Shown here piece by piece: positions 43,573 to 51,553 of a stretch of DNA of 64,000 nucleotides. Where the stretch lies: contig DATBHW010000055.1 in the NCBI GenBank assembly GCA_036557285.1, positions 1-64,000 of the forward strand. Direction: 5' to 3'. The DNA is from Ktedonobacterales bacterium (GTDB lineage Bacteria; Chloroflexota; Ktedonobacteria; Ktedonobacterales; DATBGS01). Made by a program: the position numbers and the translations under genes. The notes below the pieces were generated by a model, which had not been told where the DNA came from, made no database searches, and saw only the letters and a program-made list of their open reading frames with translations. Position 1 is the stretch's first letter. Each line of letters begins with the position of its first letter.

Positions 43573-44352
43573 ATGAGCGATACATCCCCCCAGCCTCCGG
43601 TGCAGGCTATCCTCTTTGATTACGGTGATACGCTGGCCCACTTTGGCCCGGTCCAGGACGCCTTGCTGACCGCCTATGAGCAGATTCGAGAAAAACTGAT
43701 CGAGGCAGGCAAGCCGATCCTGAACGGCGCGCTGAGCGTCCCTGCCGCGCATATCCTGCTAGAAGGCGTCAGCGAACGCTTCTGGCAAATCCTCAACCGC
43801 TCCTATGAAGAGGAGCGCATCGAGGAACTGGACGCTGGCCTGCTCTTTCGCAGCAGCCTGGCGGCGCTGGGCATCAACGTTGATGATATGCTGCTGGAAG
43901 AGATCATTCTAGCGGAGGAAGAAGTCGGCTACGCGCTGCGCGAGCGCGCCCCCGAAGCGCAAGAGGTCGTGGCCGGGCTGCGGGCGCGTGGGTTGAAGCT
44001 GGGGCTGGTCTCGAACTATTGCTCGCTGCCCAGCGTCGTGCGCCGCCATGCCAGGGAATCGGAACTGCTGCAACTGGTAGATGAATCCATCTTCTCCTGC
44101 GAGTTGGGGCTGCGCAAGCCGCACCCGCGCATCTATCAGACGGTGCTGGAGCGCCTGAACGTGCCAGCGGAGGCAGCGGTCTTTGTGGGTGATCGGCTGC
44201 GCGAGGATGTTCTGGGGCCAAAGGCGCTGGGCATGCGCGCCGTCCTGACGCATCAATTCCGCCAGGAAGACCCGGCCCGGGCGCTGGTTGCTCCCGACGC
44301 GGTCATCGCGCGCCTGGCCGAACTCCCCACTGTGTTGGAGGGCTGGCGCTGA
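43573..44352 (+). CDS. HAD-superfamily hydrolase
   Basis: About 259 residues. Motif I ILFDYGDTLAHF (Asp nucleophile region), motif II LVSNY, motif III Lys in GLRKPHPRIYQ, and motif IV VGDRLREDVLGPKALGM are all present, with an alpha-helical cap between I and II as in subclass I. This suggests a phosphatase acting on a small phosphorylated compound. The ATG at 43573 was chosen because the domain begins close by (CAGGAACAG upstream); the frame extends further to 43492. Confidence 0.87.
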   Translation: MSDTSPQPPVQAILFDYGDTLAHFGPVQDALLTAYEQIREKLIEAGKPILNGALSVPAAHILLEGVSERFWQILNRSYEEERIEELDAGLLFRSSLAALGINVDDMLLEEIILAEEEVGYALRERAPEAQEVVAGLRARGLKLGLVSNYCSLPSVVRRHARESELLQLVDESIFSCELGLRKPHPRIYQTVLERLNVPAEAAVFVGDRLREDVLGPKALGMRAVLTHQFRQEDPARALVAPDAVIARLAELPTVLEGWR

Positions 44353-44397
44353 CCCTTTTGAGCGTCCAGCCTGTAGCGGCGGTCTGTGGAGGTTTCT

Positions 44398-44922
44398 ATG
44401 TCTCAATCATCATCTGCCCGCACCTGGGCGATTGTCAGTGTGGTGGGGGGCGCGCTGGCGCTGATCGGCTTCTTTGTCCCCTGGTTCTTTGCGACGGGCG
44501 CTCCAGAGGGAGAGTTTACGGTGAGCGGCTGGCGGCTTTTCCTGGCTGTGCCGCAGGCGATTCAGGAGGATATATTCTTTACCCCTGGATTCATTATCAT
44601 CACGCTGCTGCCCCTGGTGGTCTTGTTGAGCGCGCTGGCGATCCTGGTGGGTGGTTTCCTGAAGCTCATCGGCAGGTCAGCGCGCTGGCTGACGGTCCTG
44701 CAACCCTGGGCCGCCGGTCTTGGATTACTCTACCTGGTCCTGGGAGTGGCCGCGTTCGAGCTGCTCTTTCAAGCCCTGGCGAGCTTCGATGTCCCCAACC
44801 CCGACGCCGCGCTGTTTCCGGGCGTGGGCGTCTGGCTGATGTTCGTGGGGTTTGTGGTGACGCTGGTCGCCAGCCTGCGCAGCCTCCGCGAGAGGACGCC
44901 CACAGCCGCGCCGCAGCCGTGA
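44398..44922 (+). CDS. Four-segment membrane protein
   Basis: A 174-residue protein with four hydrophobic segments: about 10-30, 60-85, 105-125 and 140-160, and a short Arg/Pro tail. GGAGG is five bases before the ATG at 44398. It follows the HAD gene by 45 bases and may be co-transcribed. The layout resembles the central part of the 24755 protein (FFVPWFF after segment 1, as in FFIPWFA there), so the two may be distant relatives. Function unknown. Confidence 0.7.
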   Translation: MSQSSSARTWAIVSVVGGALALIGFFVPWFFATGAPEGEFTVSGWRLFLAVPQAIQEDIFFTPGFIIITLLPLVVLLSALAILVGGFLKLIGRSARWLTVLQPWAAGLGLLYLVLGVAAFELLFQALASFDVPNPDAALFPGVGVWLMFVGFVVTLVASLRSLRERTPTAAPQP

Positions 44923-44940
44923 CCGGCAGGCGTCAGCCGC

Positions 44941-45162
44941 CTGTAGCGCCGCCTTCCAGGCGGCAGAGGCTGAGGGGTGTGGGGAGACTTGTAGCGCCGC
45001 CATCCTGGCGGCAGGGGGCTGCGGGGTGTGGGGAGACTTGTAGCGCCGCCTTCCAGGCGGCTAGTGATTCGCCAGGGCGAGCGTTCGCCCTTCGGGCCAA
45101 CGTACCAGCAGGCCAGCGTCCAGCCGCCTGGAAGGGACGCGCGAGCGACCAACGGGAGCGAG
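44941..45162. repeat. Composite palindromic repeats with three left cores
   Basis: TGTAGCGCCGCC followed by TTCCAGGCGGC or ATCCTGGCGGC at 44942, 44991 and 45038; spacer GGCTGCGGGGTGTGGGGAGA occurs twice (as GGCTGAGGGGTGTGGGGAGA the first time), giving 47-base direct repeats. The right end GGAAGGGACGCGCGAGCGAC joins a type-2 fragment. Confidence 0.85.
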
Positions 45163-45246
45163 ACGACGGGACAACGGGCCTATGCTATACTGCTGGAAAA
45201 TCGGGCAACATTTCTCTAGCGACTCTGTTATGAGAGGAGAAGCGCC

Positions 45247-45840
45247 GTGTCGAAAGATAAGAAAGCGAAGCGCAAGGCGAAAGCCGGACAGAAGAACGAT
45301 GAGCCGGGCCTGTCAGACGAGGGAACGCTGATCGTGCTGGCTGAAGGCGAGGGCGAGGCCGAACAGGACGGCGCGAGCGAGGCGGGCCTTCCGGCCATCT
45401 TCACCCCCCAGCTTGAGAGCGAATACAGCGCGGCCTTTAGCGACGAGATCGTCAATGCCGCCTTCATCCAGCAGGCGTTTCTGGCGCAGCTTGCGCCGGG
45501 CGCGCTGTTTTCCCACAGCGGGCGCGTGCGCCTGACCGAAGAGGGGCTAGATTTCGAGGGGCTGGCATTTATCCCCTTTGCCAATATGCTTTCGGTGCAG
45601 GCGCATGTAGATCGCGTCTATCACCGCTATTACGCCGGATTGGCGGCGCTTGGCGGGCGCGGCGGCCACAGCCATATTCTGACGGGCGGCGAGCCGTTTG
45701 TGATCAGGTTCCGCGATGGCGAACGCGAGCGCAGCCTGTACGCGCTCTTGGACTGGTCGTTCTTTCTGGCGCTGAGCAAAGCGAAGGGCTGGCGCAAAGC
45801 GGTGGGCGGCGTCCTGCCCGCCAAAGACAAAAAGAAATAA
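45247..45840 (+). CDS. Hypothetical protein
   Basis: A 197-residue soluble protein with a Lys/Ala-rich N-terminus (SKDKKAKRKAKAGQKN), an acidic linker (GEGEAEQDGASEAG) and a compact domain from residue 55 on (FSDEIVNAAFIQQAFLAQL, YALLDWSFFLALSKAKGW). The C-terminus is Lys-rich again. No family recognised. The start is GTG at 45247 after AGGAGAAGCGCC. It converges with the formyltransferase gene, three bases apart. Confidence 0.7.
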   Translation: MSKDKKAKRKAKAGQKNDEPGLSDEGTLIVLAEGEGEAEQDGASEAGLPAIFTPQLESEYSAAFSDEIVNAAFIQQAFLAQLAPGALFSHSGRVRLTEEGLDFEGLAFIPFANMLSVQAHVDRVYHRYYAGLAALGGRGGHSHILTGGEPFVIRFRDGERERSLYALLDWSFFLALSKAKGWRKAVGGVLPAKDKKK

Positions 45841-45843
45841 CCG

Positions 45844-46725
45844 CTATTTAACCGCCTCGTAGTCTTCGATCAGCAGGGCATCTTGCCCGGCTCGTATCAG
45901 GATGCCCTCCGGCGATTCTTCCAGCAGCTTGCCCGGCTGCGCCAGTTCCAGCGCGGGCGAAAGGCTGACCACGCGGGCGCGCCGCGCCACCAGCGTTTGC
46001 CCTTCGACAGTCGCTTTTGCGCCCTCCTGACCCCAGGCGCGAATCTGGTTGCGAAGCTGCGCGGCGCTGCGGCTCCAATCCAGCCAGCGTTCGGTGTCGG
46101 TGGGAAGAGGCGCGTAGCTCGCCCCTTCGGTGGGCTGCGGCGTGCCGGGGTCGCTAGCGGCCACTTTGGTCAGCGCCTCCACGATCATCTCGCCTCCCGC
46201 CGTGAAGAGTTTGACAAAGAAGCTATCTAAATCATCATCCGGCGTAATCTCGAAGGCCCGCTGCGCCAGAATGGGGCCGGTATCGAACTCGGCGTCCATG
46301 CGGTGCATGGTCAGGCCGCCCTGGGTTTCGCCGTTCATGAAGTGCCAGAAGACCGGATTGGGGCCGCGATAGCGCGGCAGCAGCGCCGGATGCGTGTTCA
46401 CGCTGCCCAGGCGGGGCAGCGCCAGCAGGTCCGGGGGCAGCCGCCAGGGGAAGCCGGTCACGAAGATCAGATCAGGCTCCAGCCCCTTCAGCAGCGCGGG
46501 TAGCTGGCGCATATGGCTTGTCACCAGCACATCCAGGTCGCTGCGGATGTTGGCGACCAACTCTTTATAGGCGTCGGTCCGCCGGGCAGCGGGGCCAGGT
46601 GTAGTGACTACCAGCAGCACGCGCTGCCCAAGCTGTTCCAGCAAGCTCACGACGGCGTTGGTCGCTTCTGATCCCTGGCTGGTGAAATAGATGATGCGCA
46701 TCGGTGGAATGGATGGCAGCGACAT
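45844..46725 (-). CDS. Formyltransferase-family protein (methionyl-tRNA formyltransferase-like)
   Basis: A 293-residue enzyme of the formyl-THF-dependent type. Seen: MRIIYFTSQGSEATNAV (Rossmann start), FVTGFPWRLPPDLLALP, the catalytic-loop NTHPALLPRYRGPNPVFWHF (Asn-His pair), MDAEFDTGPIL and a short C-terminal domain with RARVVSLSP. It could be Fmt or a sugar-nucleotide formyltransferase; the usual Fmt motif HASLLPRWRG is altered, so I do not assign fmt. GAGG is nine bases before the ATG. It follows two zinc-ribbon genes and may be co-transcribed with them. Confidence 0.82.
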   Translation of the reverse strand: MSLPSIPPMRIIYFTSQGSEATNAVVSLLEQLGQRVLLVVTTPGPAARRTDAYKELVANIRSDLDVLVTSHMRQLPALLKGLEPDLIFVTGFPWRLPPDLLALPRLGSVNTHPALLPRYRGPNPVFWHFMNGETQGGLTMHRMDAEFDTGPILAQRAFEITPDDDLDSFFVKLFTAGGEMIVEALTKVAASDPGTPQPTEGASYAPLPTDTERWLDWSRSAAQLRNQIRAWGQEGAKATVEGQTLVARRARVVSLSPALELAQPGKLLEESPEGILIRAGQDALLIEDYEAVK

Positions 46726-46745
46726 CTGAACCTCTTATAACCTCC

Positions 46746-47015
46746 TTAATGCAGAATGGGGGTTAGGTGAAAAACGAAATTGAGCAGGCCGAAGACAATC
46801 CCCAACACCAGGCAGAGCGCCAGCCCGATGCCCGATACGCCCCACCAGAACGACCGCTGGAGGGTCTGGCCGAAGCTGCGCTGAACGAGCGGCCCTACAA
46901 CTGGCGCTTCCGGGCCGTAGCGGCGCGCCCCACAGACGGGGCAGACCACCTCGCCCGCGCTGAAATAGGCGCCGCAGTTGCCACAGCGGGGTCCGCTGTA
47001 TGGCTCAGGCGTCAT
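46746..47015 (-). CDS. Zinc-ribbon protein with one membrane segment
   Basis: An 89-residue protein. CGNC...CPVC (residues about 11-14 and 25-28) is a zinc ribbon; the last 35 residues hold one or two hydrophobic segments (GLALCLVLGIVFGLLNFVF). The ATG at 47015 has GAGGG about five bases upstream. It belongs to the same operon-like run as 47028 and 45844. Such proteins are common in Chloroflexota; role unknown. Confidence 0.75.
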   Translation of the reverse strand: MTPEPYSGPRCGNCGAYFSAGEVVCPVCGARRYGPEAPVVGPLVQRSFGQTLQRSFWWGVSGIGLALCLVLGIVFGLLNFVFHLTPILH

Positions 47016-47027
47016 CAAAGCCCTCGC

Positions 47028-47321
47028 TTAATGGGAACCCAGTACGGATGCGAGGCCGCCCAGCAGGACGCAGGCAATGCAGCCGCCAACGATCAGAACG
47101 GCCACTGCCAGCCCGATGATGCGGCCAATAATCACGCGCTGAACGATGCGCTGGGGTGTGTAGTAGTTCTGAAGCCAGCCTCCACCGCCAGCCTGCTGCG
47201 CGGGCTGCGCAAATTGATTCTGCTGGTAGGGGTTGGCGACGCGCGGCGCGCCGCAGCGCGAACAGAACGATTCGTTGCCGGTGTAATAGGCGCCGCAGGT
47301 ACCACATTGAGGTGACATCAT
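47028..47321 (-). CDS. Zinc-ribbon protein with one membrane segment
   Basis: A 97-residue protein: CGTC...CSRC zinc ribbon near the N-terminus, a Gln/Asn/Pro linker (NPYQQNQFAQPAQQAGGGG), then a membrane segment (IIGLAVAVLIVGGCIACVLL). AAGGAG is nine bases before the ATG at 47321. It appears paralogous to the next gene, 12 bases downstream. Confidence 0.75.
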   Translation of the reverse strand: MMSPQCGTCGAYYTGNESFCSRCGAPRVANPYQQNQFAQPAQQAGGGGWLQNYYTPQRIVQRVIIGRIIGLAVAVLIVGGCIACVLLGGLASVLGSH

Positions 47322-47440
47322 GGCTCGGACTCCTTTATGGTGGCTGATGCCAGGCAGTCGTACTGGATTGCGGCTGGTTCGCGTCGGCGAGTCAGCCAGG
47401 GGACAACTCACATTGGCCCCCAAAGCGTCTCTTCCCTTCT

Positions 47441-47469
47441 AGTATAGATGCTTCCTGCAAGAGGGGCAA
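47441..47469 (-). promoter_or_regulatory. Promoter of the zinc-ribbon/formyltransferase operon
   Basis: On the minus strand TTGCCC (47469-47464), 17 bases, TATACT (47446-47441). It lies 120 bases upstream of the first zinc-ribbon start. Confidence 0.55.
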
Positions 47470-47545
47470 GATGGGGAACAAACGCTGCTCCAGGAGCGTC
47501 TTTCTCTCAGCAGCACTCCGTATCCTGGTCTACAAGGAGAAGAAG

Positions 47546-48613
47546 ATGAGGTTGAGCAAGCCAGCGATTTTGCTGGTTCTTTTAGGCGCGCTCCTGCTGG
47601 TGGGATGCAGCCCTGGCGCGGGCAGCGCGGGAGTGTCTCCAGATGCCAGACCTACCAAACTCCAGATTAAGGTCTTTGAGGTCACTGAACCCGCGCCAGA
47701 AACCTTGCTGGTAGAAAACGCTGCTACCGTCCAGAACGTCTATAACAAGGCGGTGGCGCTGCCCAAAGCTCCCAACAACCAGGCTTGCCCGGCTATTGGC
47801 GGGCCGCATTATGAACTGACCTTTCTGGAAGGCGAGCAGGTGGTTGTCACGGCGGTTGCCGATAGAGGCGGCTGCACCAGCGTGACGTTCGGCGCTGAGG
47901 ATGTTCACCAGCCCGATGAGGCGTTCTGGCAATTGCTCAACCGGGTCGTTGCGGAGGCCACTCCTCCGGTTCGGCCAGACAGAGCGGAAGTGGTGAGCCT
48001 TAGCGGACCACAGGAGCCGCCAGAGGTGGCGCTGATTGCTTCAGCGGATCAGGCCAGGCACCTCTACGACGCGTTGCGCGCGCTGCCCAGACTCCCGGAG
48101 AACACGAACTGCCCGCAGTTCACTGGCCCGCGCCATGTGCTGCTTTTCTTTGCAGGGCAAAAGCGCCTTCAAGCCGTGCTTGATAAGAACGGCTGCGTCA
48201 GCGGTCCATCAGCCTTGTATGAACTACACCAGGCCAATGACGCATTCTGGAGCCTGCTGAACCAGACGCTGGCAGGCGCGCCGACTGAGAAAGCCAGGCC
48301 CGATACCCTGAACATGAAAACTGAGCCAGCCTCAAACGATCCATCGTCCACGGCATCGGCCATGACCATCGAGCATCAAGACATCGTGCAGAAGATATTT
48401 GCTGCCATCTATGCCCTGCCGCATCAGCCGGATGGTCAGGCGTGTCCGGCCATTGTTGGGACCATCTATGGCCTGTCCTTTTCCCAGGATGGGGTCGAAC
48501 TGCTCACGGCTCTGGCGGACAAGGGAGGATGTGGAACGGTGACTCACGATGACTATGTGCGCTTAGCCGATCAGGCATTCTGGGACTTGCTACATCAGGC
48601 CGAAACAGCCTGA
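47546..48613 (+). CDS. Lipoprotein with three tandem disulfide-type repeats
   Basis: A 355-residue secreted lipoprotein. The signal peptide ends in LLLVGC (lipobox, Cys about 22). Three repeats of 75-85 residues follow, at about 55-140, 165-250 and 275-355. Each has a helix (VQNVYNKAVALP, ARHLYDALRALP, VQKIFAAIYALP), a conserved Cys-Pro in CPAI/CPQF, a central strand, GGC or NGC, and an AFWxLL helix. Two cysteines per repeat suggest a disulfide. AAGGAG precedes the ATG at 47546. I do not recognise the repeat as a named domain. Confidence 0.75.
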   Translation: MRLSKPAILLVLLGALLLVGCSPGAGSAGVSPDARPTKLQIKVFEVTEPAPETLLVENAATVQNVYNKAVALPKAPNNQACPAIGGPHYELTFLEGEQVVVTAVADRGGCTSVTFGAEDVHQPDEAFWQLLNRVVAEATPPVRPDRAEVVSLSGPQEPPEVALIASADQARHLYDALRALPRLPENTNCPQFTGPRHVLLFFAGQKRLQAVLDKNGCVSGPSALYELHQANDAFWSLLNQTLAGAPTEKARPDTLNMKTEPASNDPSSTASAMTIEHQDIVQKIFAAIYALPHQPDGQACPAIVGTIYGLSFSQDGVELLTALADKGGCGTVTHDDYVRLADQAFWDLLHQAETA

Positions 48614-48701
48614 CCCGCGCGAACGGGCCTGGCGCCTGTTGGGGACTGAATATCGCTGTGGTGCTACAATGGTCACATGAGCAAGAGCAAAGGAGGGAGT
48701 G

Positions 48702-49268
48702 ATGAACCAGGAACTCCGTGACCTGTTCGTGGCCGACCAGACAGAACCCCGAGGTGATATCGGCCCTGATACTCCTGAATATTGGCAGATGCGGGAACGT
48801 GACGCGCAGCGTCGGAGCCGCGTGAGCGAACTGCTGGCCCAGGGAGAGGTGAGCGCACCCGATGATTATTTTCACGCGGCGTTGGTCTTCCAGCATGGAG
48901 AAACGCTGGAAGAGATCTGGCAGGCCCACGAACTGGCGCGAAAGGCCGCGGACCTGGGAGCCACCCAAGCGATGGGTTCCAAAGATAGCCGCTGGCTGGC
49001 CGCTGCTGCCCTGGATCGCTGGCTGATGTATCAGGGCAAACCGCAAAAATATGGAACGCAGTTCGTGCCCGACGGCAAACGCTGGCGGCTCTGGGATGTT
49101 GATCCAGGCACTACGGATGCTGAACGTCTTGCCAATCACGTCCCTGCGCTCCAAGACCAGCTCAAGCAAGCTGGGCGCTATACGCAAGAGGGGGGATTTG
49201 GCGTGGAGAAGGACAAGGCGCCCGAGTGGCTCAGGGAGGCGCTTGAGCGATGGGAACAAGAAGGCTGA
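48702..49268 (+). CDS. DUF6624-like protein
   Basis: A 188-residue soluble protein. The middle LVFQHGETLEEIWQAHELAR and the later DRWLMYQGKPQKYGTQFVPD match the DUF6624 pattern (the GKPQKYGTQF motif is the clearest mark), with a helical C-terminus. Function unknown. AAAGGAGGGAG is just before the start at 48702. Its 3' end faces a 38-residue membrane protein on the other strand. Confidence 0.7.
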   Translation: MNQELRDLFVADQTEPRGDIGPDTPEYWQMRERDAQRRSRVSELLAQGEVSAPDDYFHAALVFQHGETLEEIWQAHELARKAADLGATQAMGSKDSRWLAAAALDRWLMYQGKPQKYGTQFVPDGKRWRLWDVDPGTTDAERLANHVPALQDQLKQAGRYTQEGGFGVEKDKAPEWLREALERWEQEG

Positions 49269-49365
49269 TGACCAGAGCAGTCTATGACTACCTTCTGTTT
49301 GCATCCACAGCCGAATCGGCAGGGGCAAATTGTTAATAGATGCACTCTGAAATCCCTAACAGGCT

Positions 49366-49482
49366 CTAGCGCGTCAGCACGAACCCGACGAGCAGGAACA
49401 GCACAGCCAGCAGGCCGACGCTCAACATAGTGATGCGAGCGATACGGCAGGAGCGGCAGGGGGGATTCAAGAACTCGCGCAT
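49366..49482 (-). CDS. Tiny membrane protein with CxxC motif
   Basis: A 38-residue frame too short for routine gene finding: MREFLNPPCRSCRIAR followed by one hydrophobic helix (LSVGLLAVLFLLVGFVL). GGAGGG is six bases before the ATG, an excellent site, and the frame ends at TAG. The paired cysteines just ahead of the membrane segment may bind a metal or form a disulfide. Function unknown. Confidence 0.6.
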   Translation of the reverse strand: MREFLNPPCRSCRIARITMLSVGLLAVLFLLVGFVLTR

Positions 49483-49538
49483 GGGCGACCCTCCAGAGGT
49501 TGTTAAAGAGTGTGATGCTCTCAATATACAAGAGCGGT

Positions 49539-49898
49539 TCATAGGGGCAGATACTCCATCTGATCAAACCACTCTTCTGGTGTACTGGCTTGCCAGACCA
49601 GATAGAGGGCTTCAATCGCTTGGGAGATTGGCAGCGTCTGTCGAATCAAGAACAACCCTGGACTATGGTGTCCGCCTTCAAGAAAGTGAGCGAAGTGGGT
49701 TGGCATGGTGCTGAGATCGTGGCTCACAAGAATCCGACCCCGTTCTGCGGCAAAAGCGATCAGCGCGGGGTCTGGGAGTCCTCTCAAGTCAACTTCAGGG
49801 ACGGTCTCGAAATCGATCAGTGGCTCTCGCCTCAACAGCCCCTTGACAATCCAGTCGTTGAAGTCCTCGTCGGCCTGAAAACGGATTTGCTCACTCAT
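49539..49898 (-). CDS. DUF5615 PIN-like protein (putative toxin)
   Basis: A 119-residue protein. IRFQADEDFNDWIVKGLLRR at the N-terminus, DPALIAFAAERGRILVSHDL in the middle and SPGLFLIRQ towards the end match the DUF5615 family of PIN-like nucleases (Asp residues of the acidic centre are present). Its start overlaps the stop of the DUF433 gene by four bases (ATGA), the usual antitoxin-toxin order. Likely a type II toxin-antitoxin-like module; activity not shown. Confidence 0.82.
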   Translation of the reverse strand: MSEQIRFQADEDFNDWIVKGLLRREPLIDFETVPEVDLRGLPDPALIAFAAERGRILVSHDLSTMPTHFAHFLEGGHHSPGLFLIRQTLPISQAIEALYLVWQASTPEEWFDQMEYLPL

Positions 49899-50236
49899 CG
49901 TATTGACGATTGTGGAGACGCTTGCAGGCGCTCGCGTGCCTCGGCGAAGCGCTGGCGCAGCCTGGCATATCTTTCGGGGTCAGCGGCTTCCGCTGCGGCG
50001 CGCTGCGCCTGGTATTCGATCTCATGTTCTCTGAAGAGCTTATCCATCTCTGCCTGGTGATCGAGATAATAGGCAATGGCCGCATAGACTTCCACAAGGT
50101 TCAGGGTGGGAAAGGCGTCGCGGATTTCTTCCGGGCTGTGTCCTTCGCGCCAGACCGTGATGATTGATTCAAGAGACACGCGGCTCCCCTGTACGTAAAA
50201 ATTGCCGTTGCGCTCTTCCACATGGGGGTAGTTCAT
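49895..50236 (-). CDS. DUF433 protein (putative antitoxin)
   Basis: A 113-residue protein with the DUF433 HTH: VQGSRVSLESIITVWREGHS, then PEEIRDAFPTLNLVEVYAAI and AYYLDHQAEMD. The C-terminal 45 residues form a charged helix that would wrap the toxin. AGGAGGT is well placed before the ATG. The DUF433-DUF5615 order is widely seen in Chloroflexota, Cyanobacteria and Planctomycetes. Confidence 0.85.
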   Translation of the reverse strand: MNYPHVEERNGNFYVQGSRVSLESIITVWREGHSPEEIRDAFPTLNLVEVYAAIAYYLDHQAEMDKLFREHEIEYQAQRAAAEAADPERYARLRQRFAEARERLQASPQSSIR

Positions 50237-50289
50237 CGTTTTATTACCTCCTTCTCACATTCTACCACACGCCCCGTCGCTTCGGCGGT

Positions 50290-51165
50290 TTAGACGGCCC
50301 GGCCCCGGCTGACCAGGAGCAGCAGGCCGAACTCGATGACGGTCATGAGCAGGATGGCGGCGGCGATGTTGCCCTCGAACTGAGCGGCGCTGGCCGTGAT
50401 GTCGGCCCAGGGCGCGGCAAGTGTGGCGCGCAGCAGGAAGAGAACCAGGCCCAGGACGATGATGGTGATGCCCAGGCCCAGCAGGTGCGGTTTGGTGTTG
50501 ATGAAATCGCCCCGGCTGGGCCAGCAGTGGGCGATGACGCAGAGAATCAGATAGATGAGCAGGGCGTCCAGCCACCAGGGATGCCCGCCGAGATGTAGCC
50601 CGCCCGGCTGCCAGGGGGTATGGCCGGTGAGCCAGCTATAGAGCAGCGCCAGCGCGACCAGACCAAAGGGCAGCGGGGCCAGGCTGATGAGGACTCGCAC
50701 CACGTCATGCACAAGCGGCACAGGACGCGCCGGGTCGGAGGTAGCGACATAGCCGACAGCAGACATAGAGCGCCCGTCGGCCACAGCCACGCGGCTGAGC
50801 GCGGGATTGAACAGCACCACGCGCCGCACGCGATAGCCCAGCGGGAAAAAGAGCAGGGTCATCAGGGCGTGGCCCAGTTCGTGGCAGGCCACGCCGGGTG
50901 CGGTCAGGAGTACCCAGGCGCCGCTGCCGTGTTCGCTGGGGCGTTTGATGGTGTTGACCCAGCCGCCCAGCGAGTAGCGCACCCGCCATTCAACGTAGGC
51001 CAGGGCGGCCACCAGCAGCGCGCCTTTCCACCAGCCGCCCGGCTCCGCCAGCACGACGCTCAGCACGGCATGCCAGCCAGCCGCCGCCACGCCCCAGATG
51101 GCGCTGAGGATGGCGAGTATCTGCTCTCCAATTGATGGCAGCGTCGTATCGGCAAGCGTCAGCAT
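50290..51165 (-). CDS. Membrane metalloprotease-like protein (HExxH)
   Basis: About 291 residues. GVACHELGHALMTLLFFPLG carries an HExxH zinc motif inside a hydrophobic segment, as in M50-type site-2 or M50B-like proteases; six or seven membrane segments in total. A second zinc ligand (often NPDG or an Asp) is not obvious, so it may be a non-proteolytic relative. The start is uncertain: an ATG at 51165 has AGGA seven bases upstream; another at 51210 lacks a site. A TATACT at about 51225 is a candidate -10 box. Confidence 0.7.
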   Translation of the reverse strand: MLTLADTTLPSIGEQILAILSAIWGVAAAGWHAVLSVVLAEPGGWWKGALLVAALAYVEWRVRYSLGGWVNTIKRPSEHGSGAWVLLTAPGVACHELGHALMTLLFFPLGYRVRRVVLFNPALSRVAVADGRSMSAVGYVATSDPARPVPLVHDVVRVLISLAPLPFGLVALALLYSWLTGHTPWQPGGLHLGGHPWWLDALLIYLILCVIAHCWPSRGDFINTKPHLLGLGITIIVLGLVLFLLRATLAAPWADITASAAQFEGNIAAAILLMTVIEFGLLLLVSRGRAV

Positions 51166-51280
51166 AGTCGGTTCCTGGTTGCTCCTCTGGAGCATGGTGA
51201 AGTGGTCCATAGCCTGGTGCTGAGTATATCATAGCCAGGGAGAGTGGCCTATGGACCATCTCTCCATGCGGCTTGTTGGG

Positions 51281-51466
51281 GTACCGCCGCCGTCCCGGCG
51301 GCCCACCGCTGCGCCAGGGCGAGCGTTCGCCCTCCAGGCCACGGCGCCAGCGGGCCAGCGTTGAGCCGCCAGGAGGGACGCGCGAGCGAGGCGCAGCCGA
51401 GCGAGAATGGCCGCGCCCAGCGCGGCCAAGCGGCCCTTCCCGAAGGGGGCGGCGCTACAGGTGGCG
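51281..51466. repeat. Composite repeat joining type-1 and type-2 modules
   Basis: The left core GTACCGCCGCCGTCCCGGCG resembles that of the 21529 element; the right half is a type-2 module (GGACGCGCGAGCGAGGCGCA, CGAGAATGGCCGCGCCCAGC, TTCCCGAAGGGGGCGGCGC) ending in GGCGCTACAGGTGGC. It lies between the protease and acetamidase genes. Confidence 0.85.
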
Positions 51467-51553
51467 CGGGGCTTGTGGCAGAAAGAGTATCAGAGGTATG
51501 ATGCGGTAGAGCTAAGAGCATTCGACAAGAGCGTCTAAGTAGAAAGAGGACAG

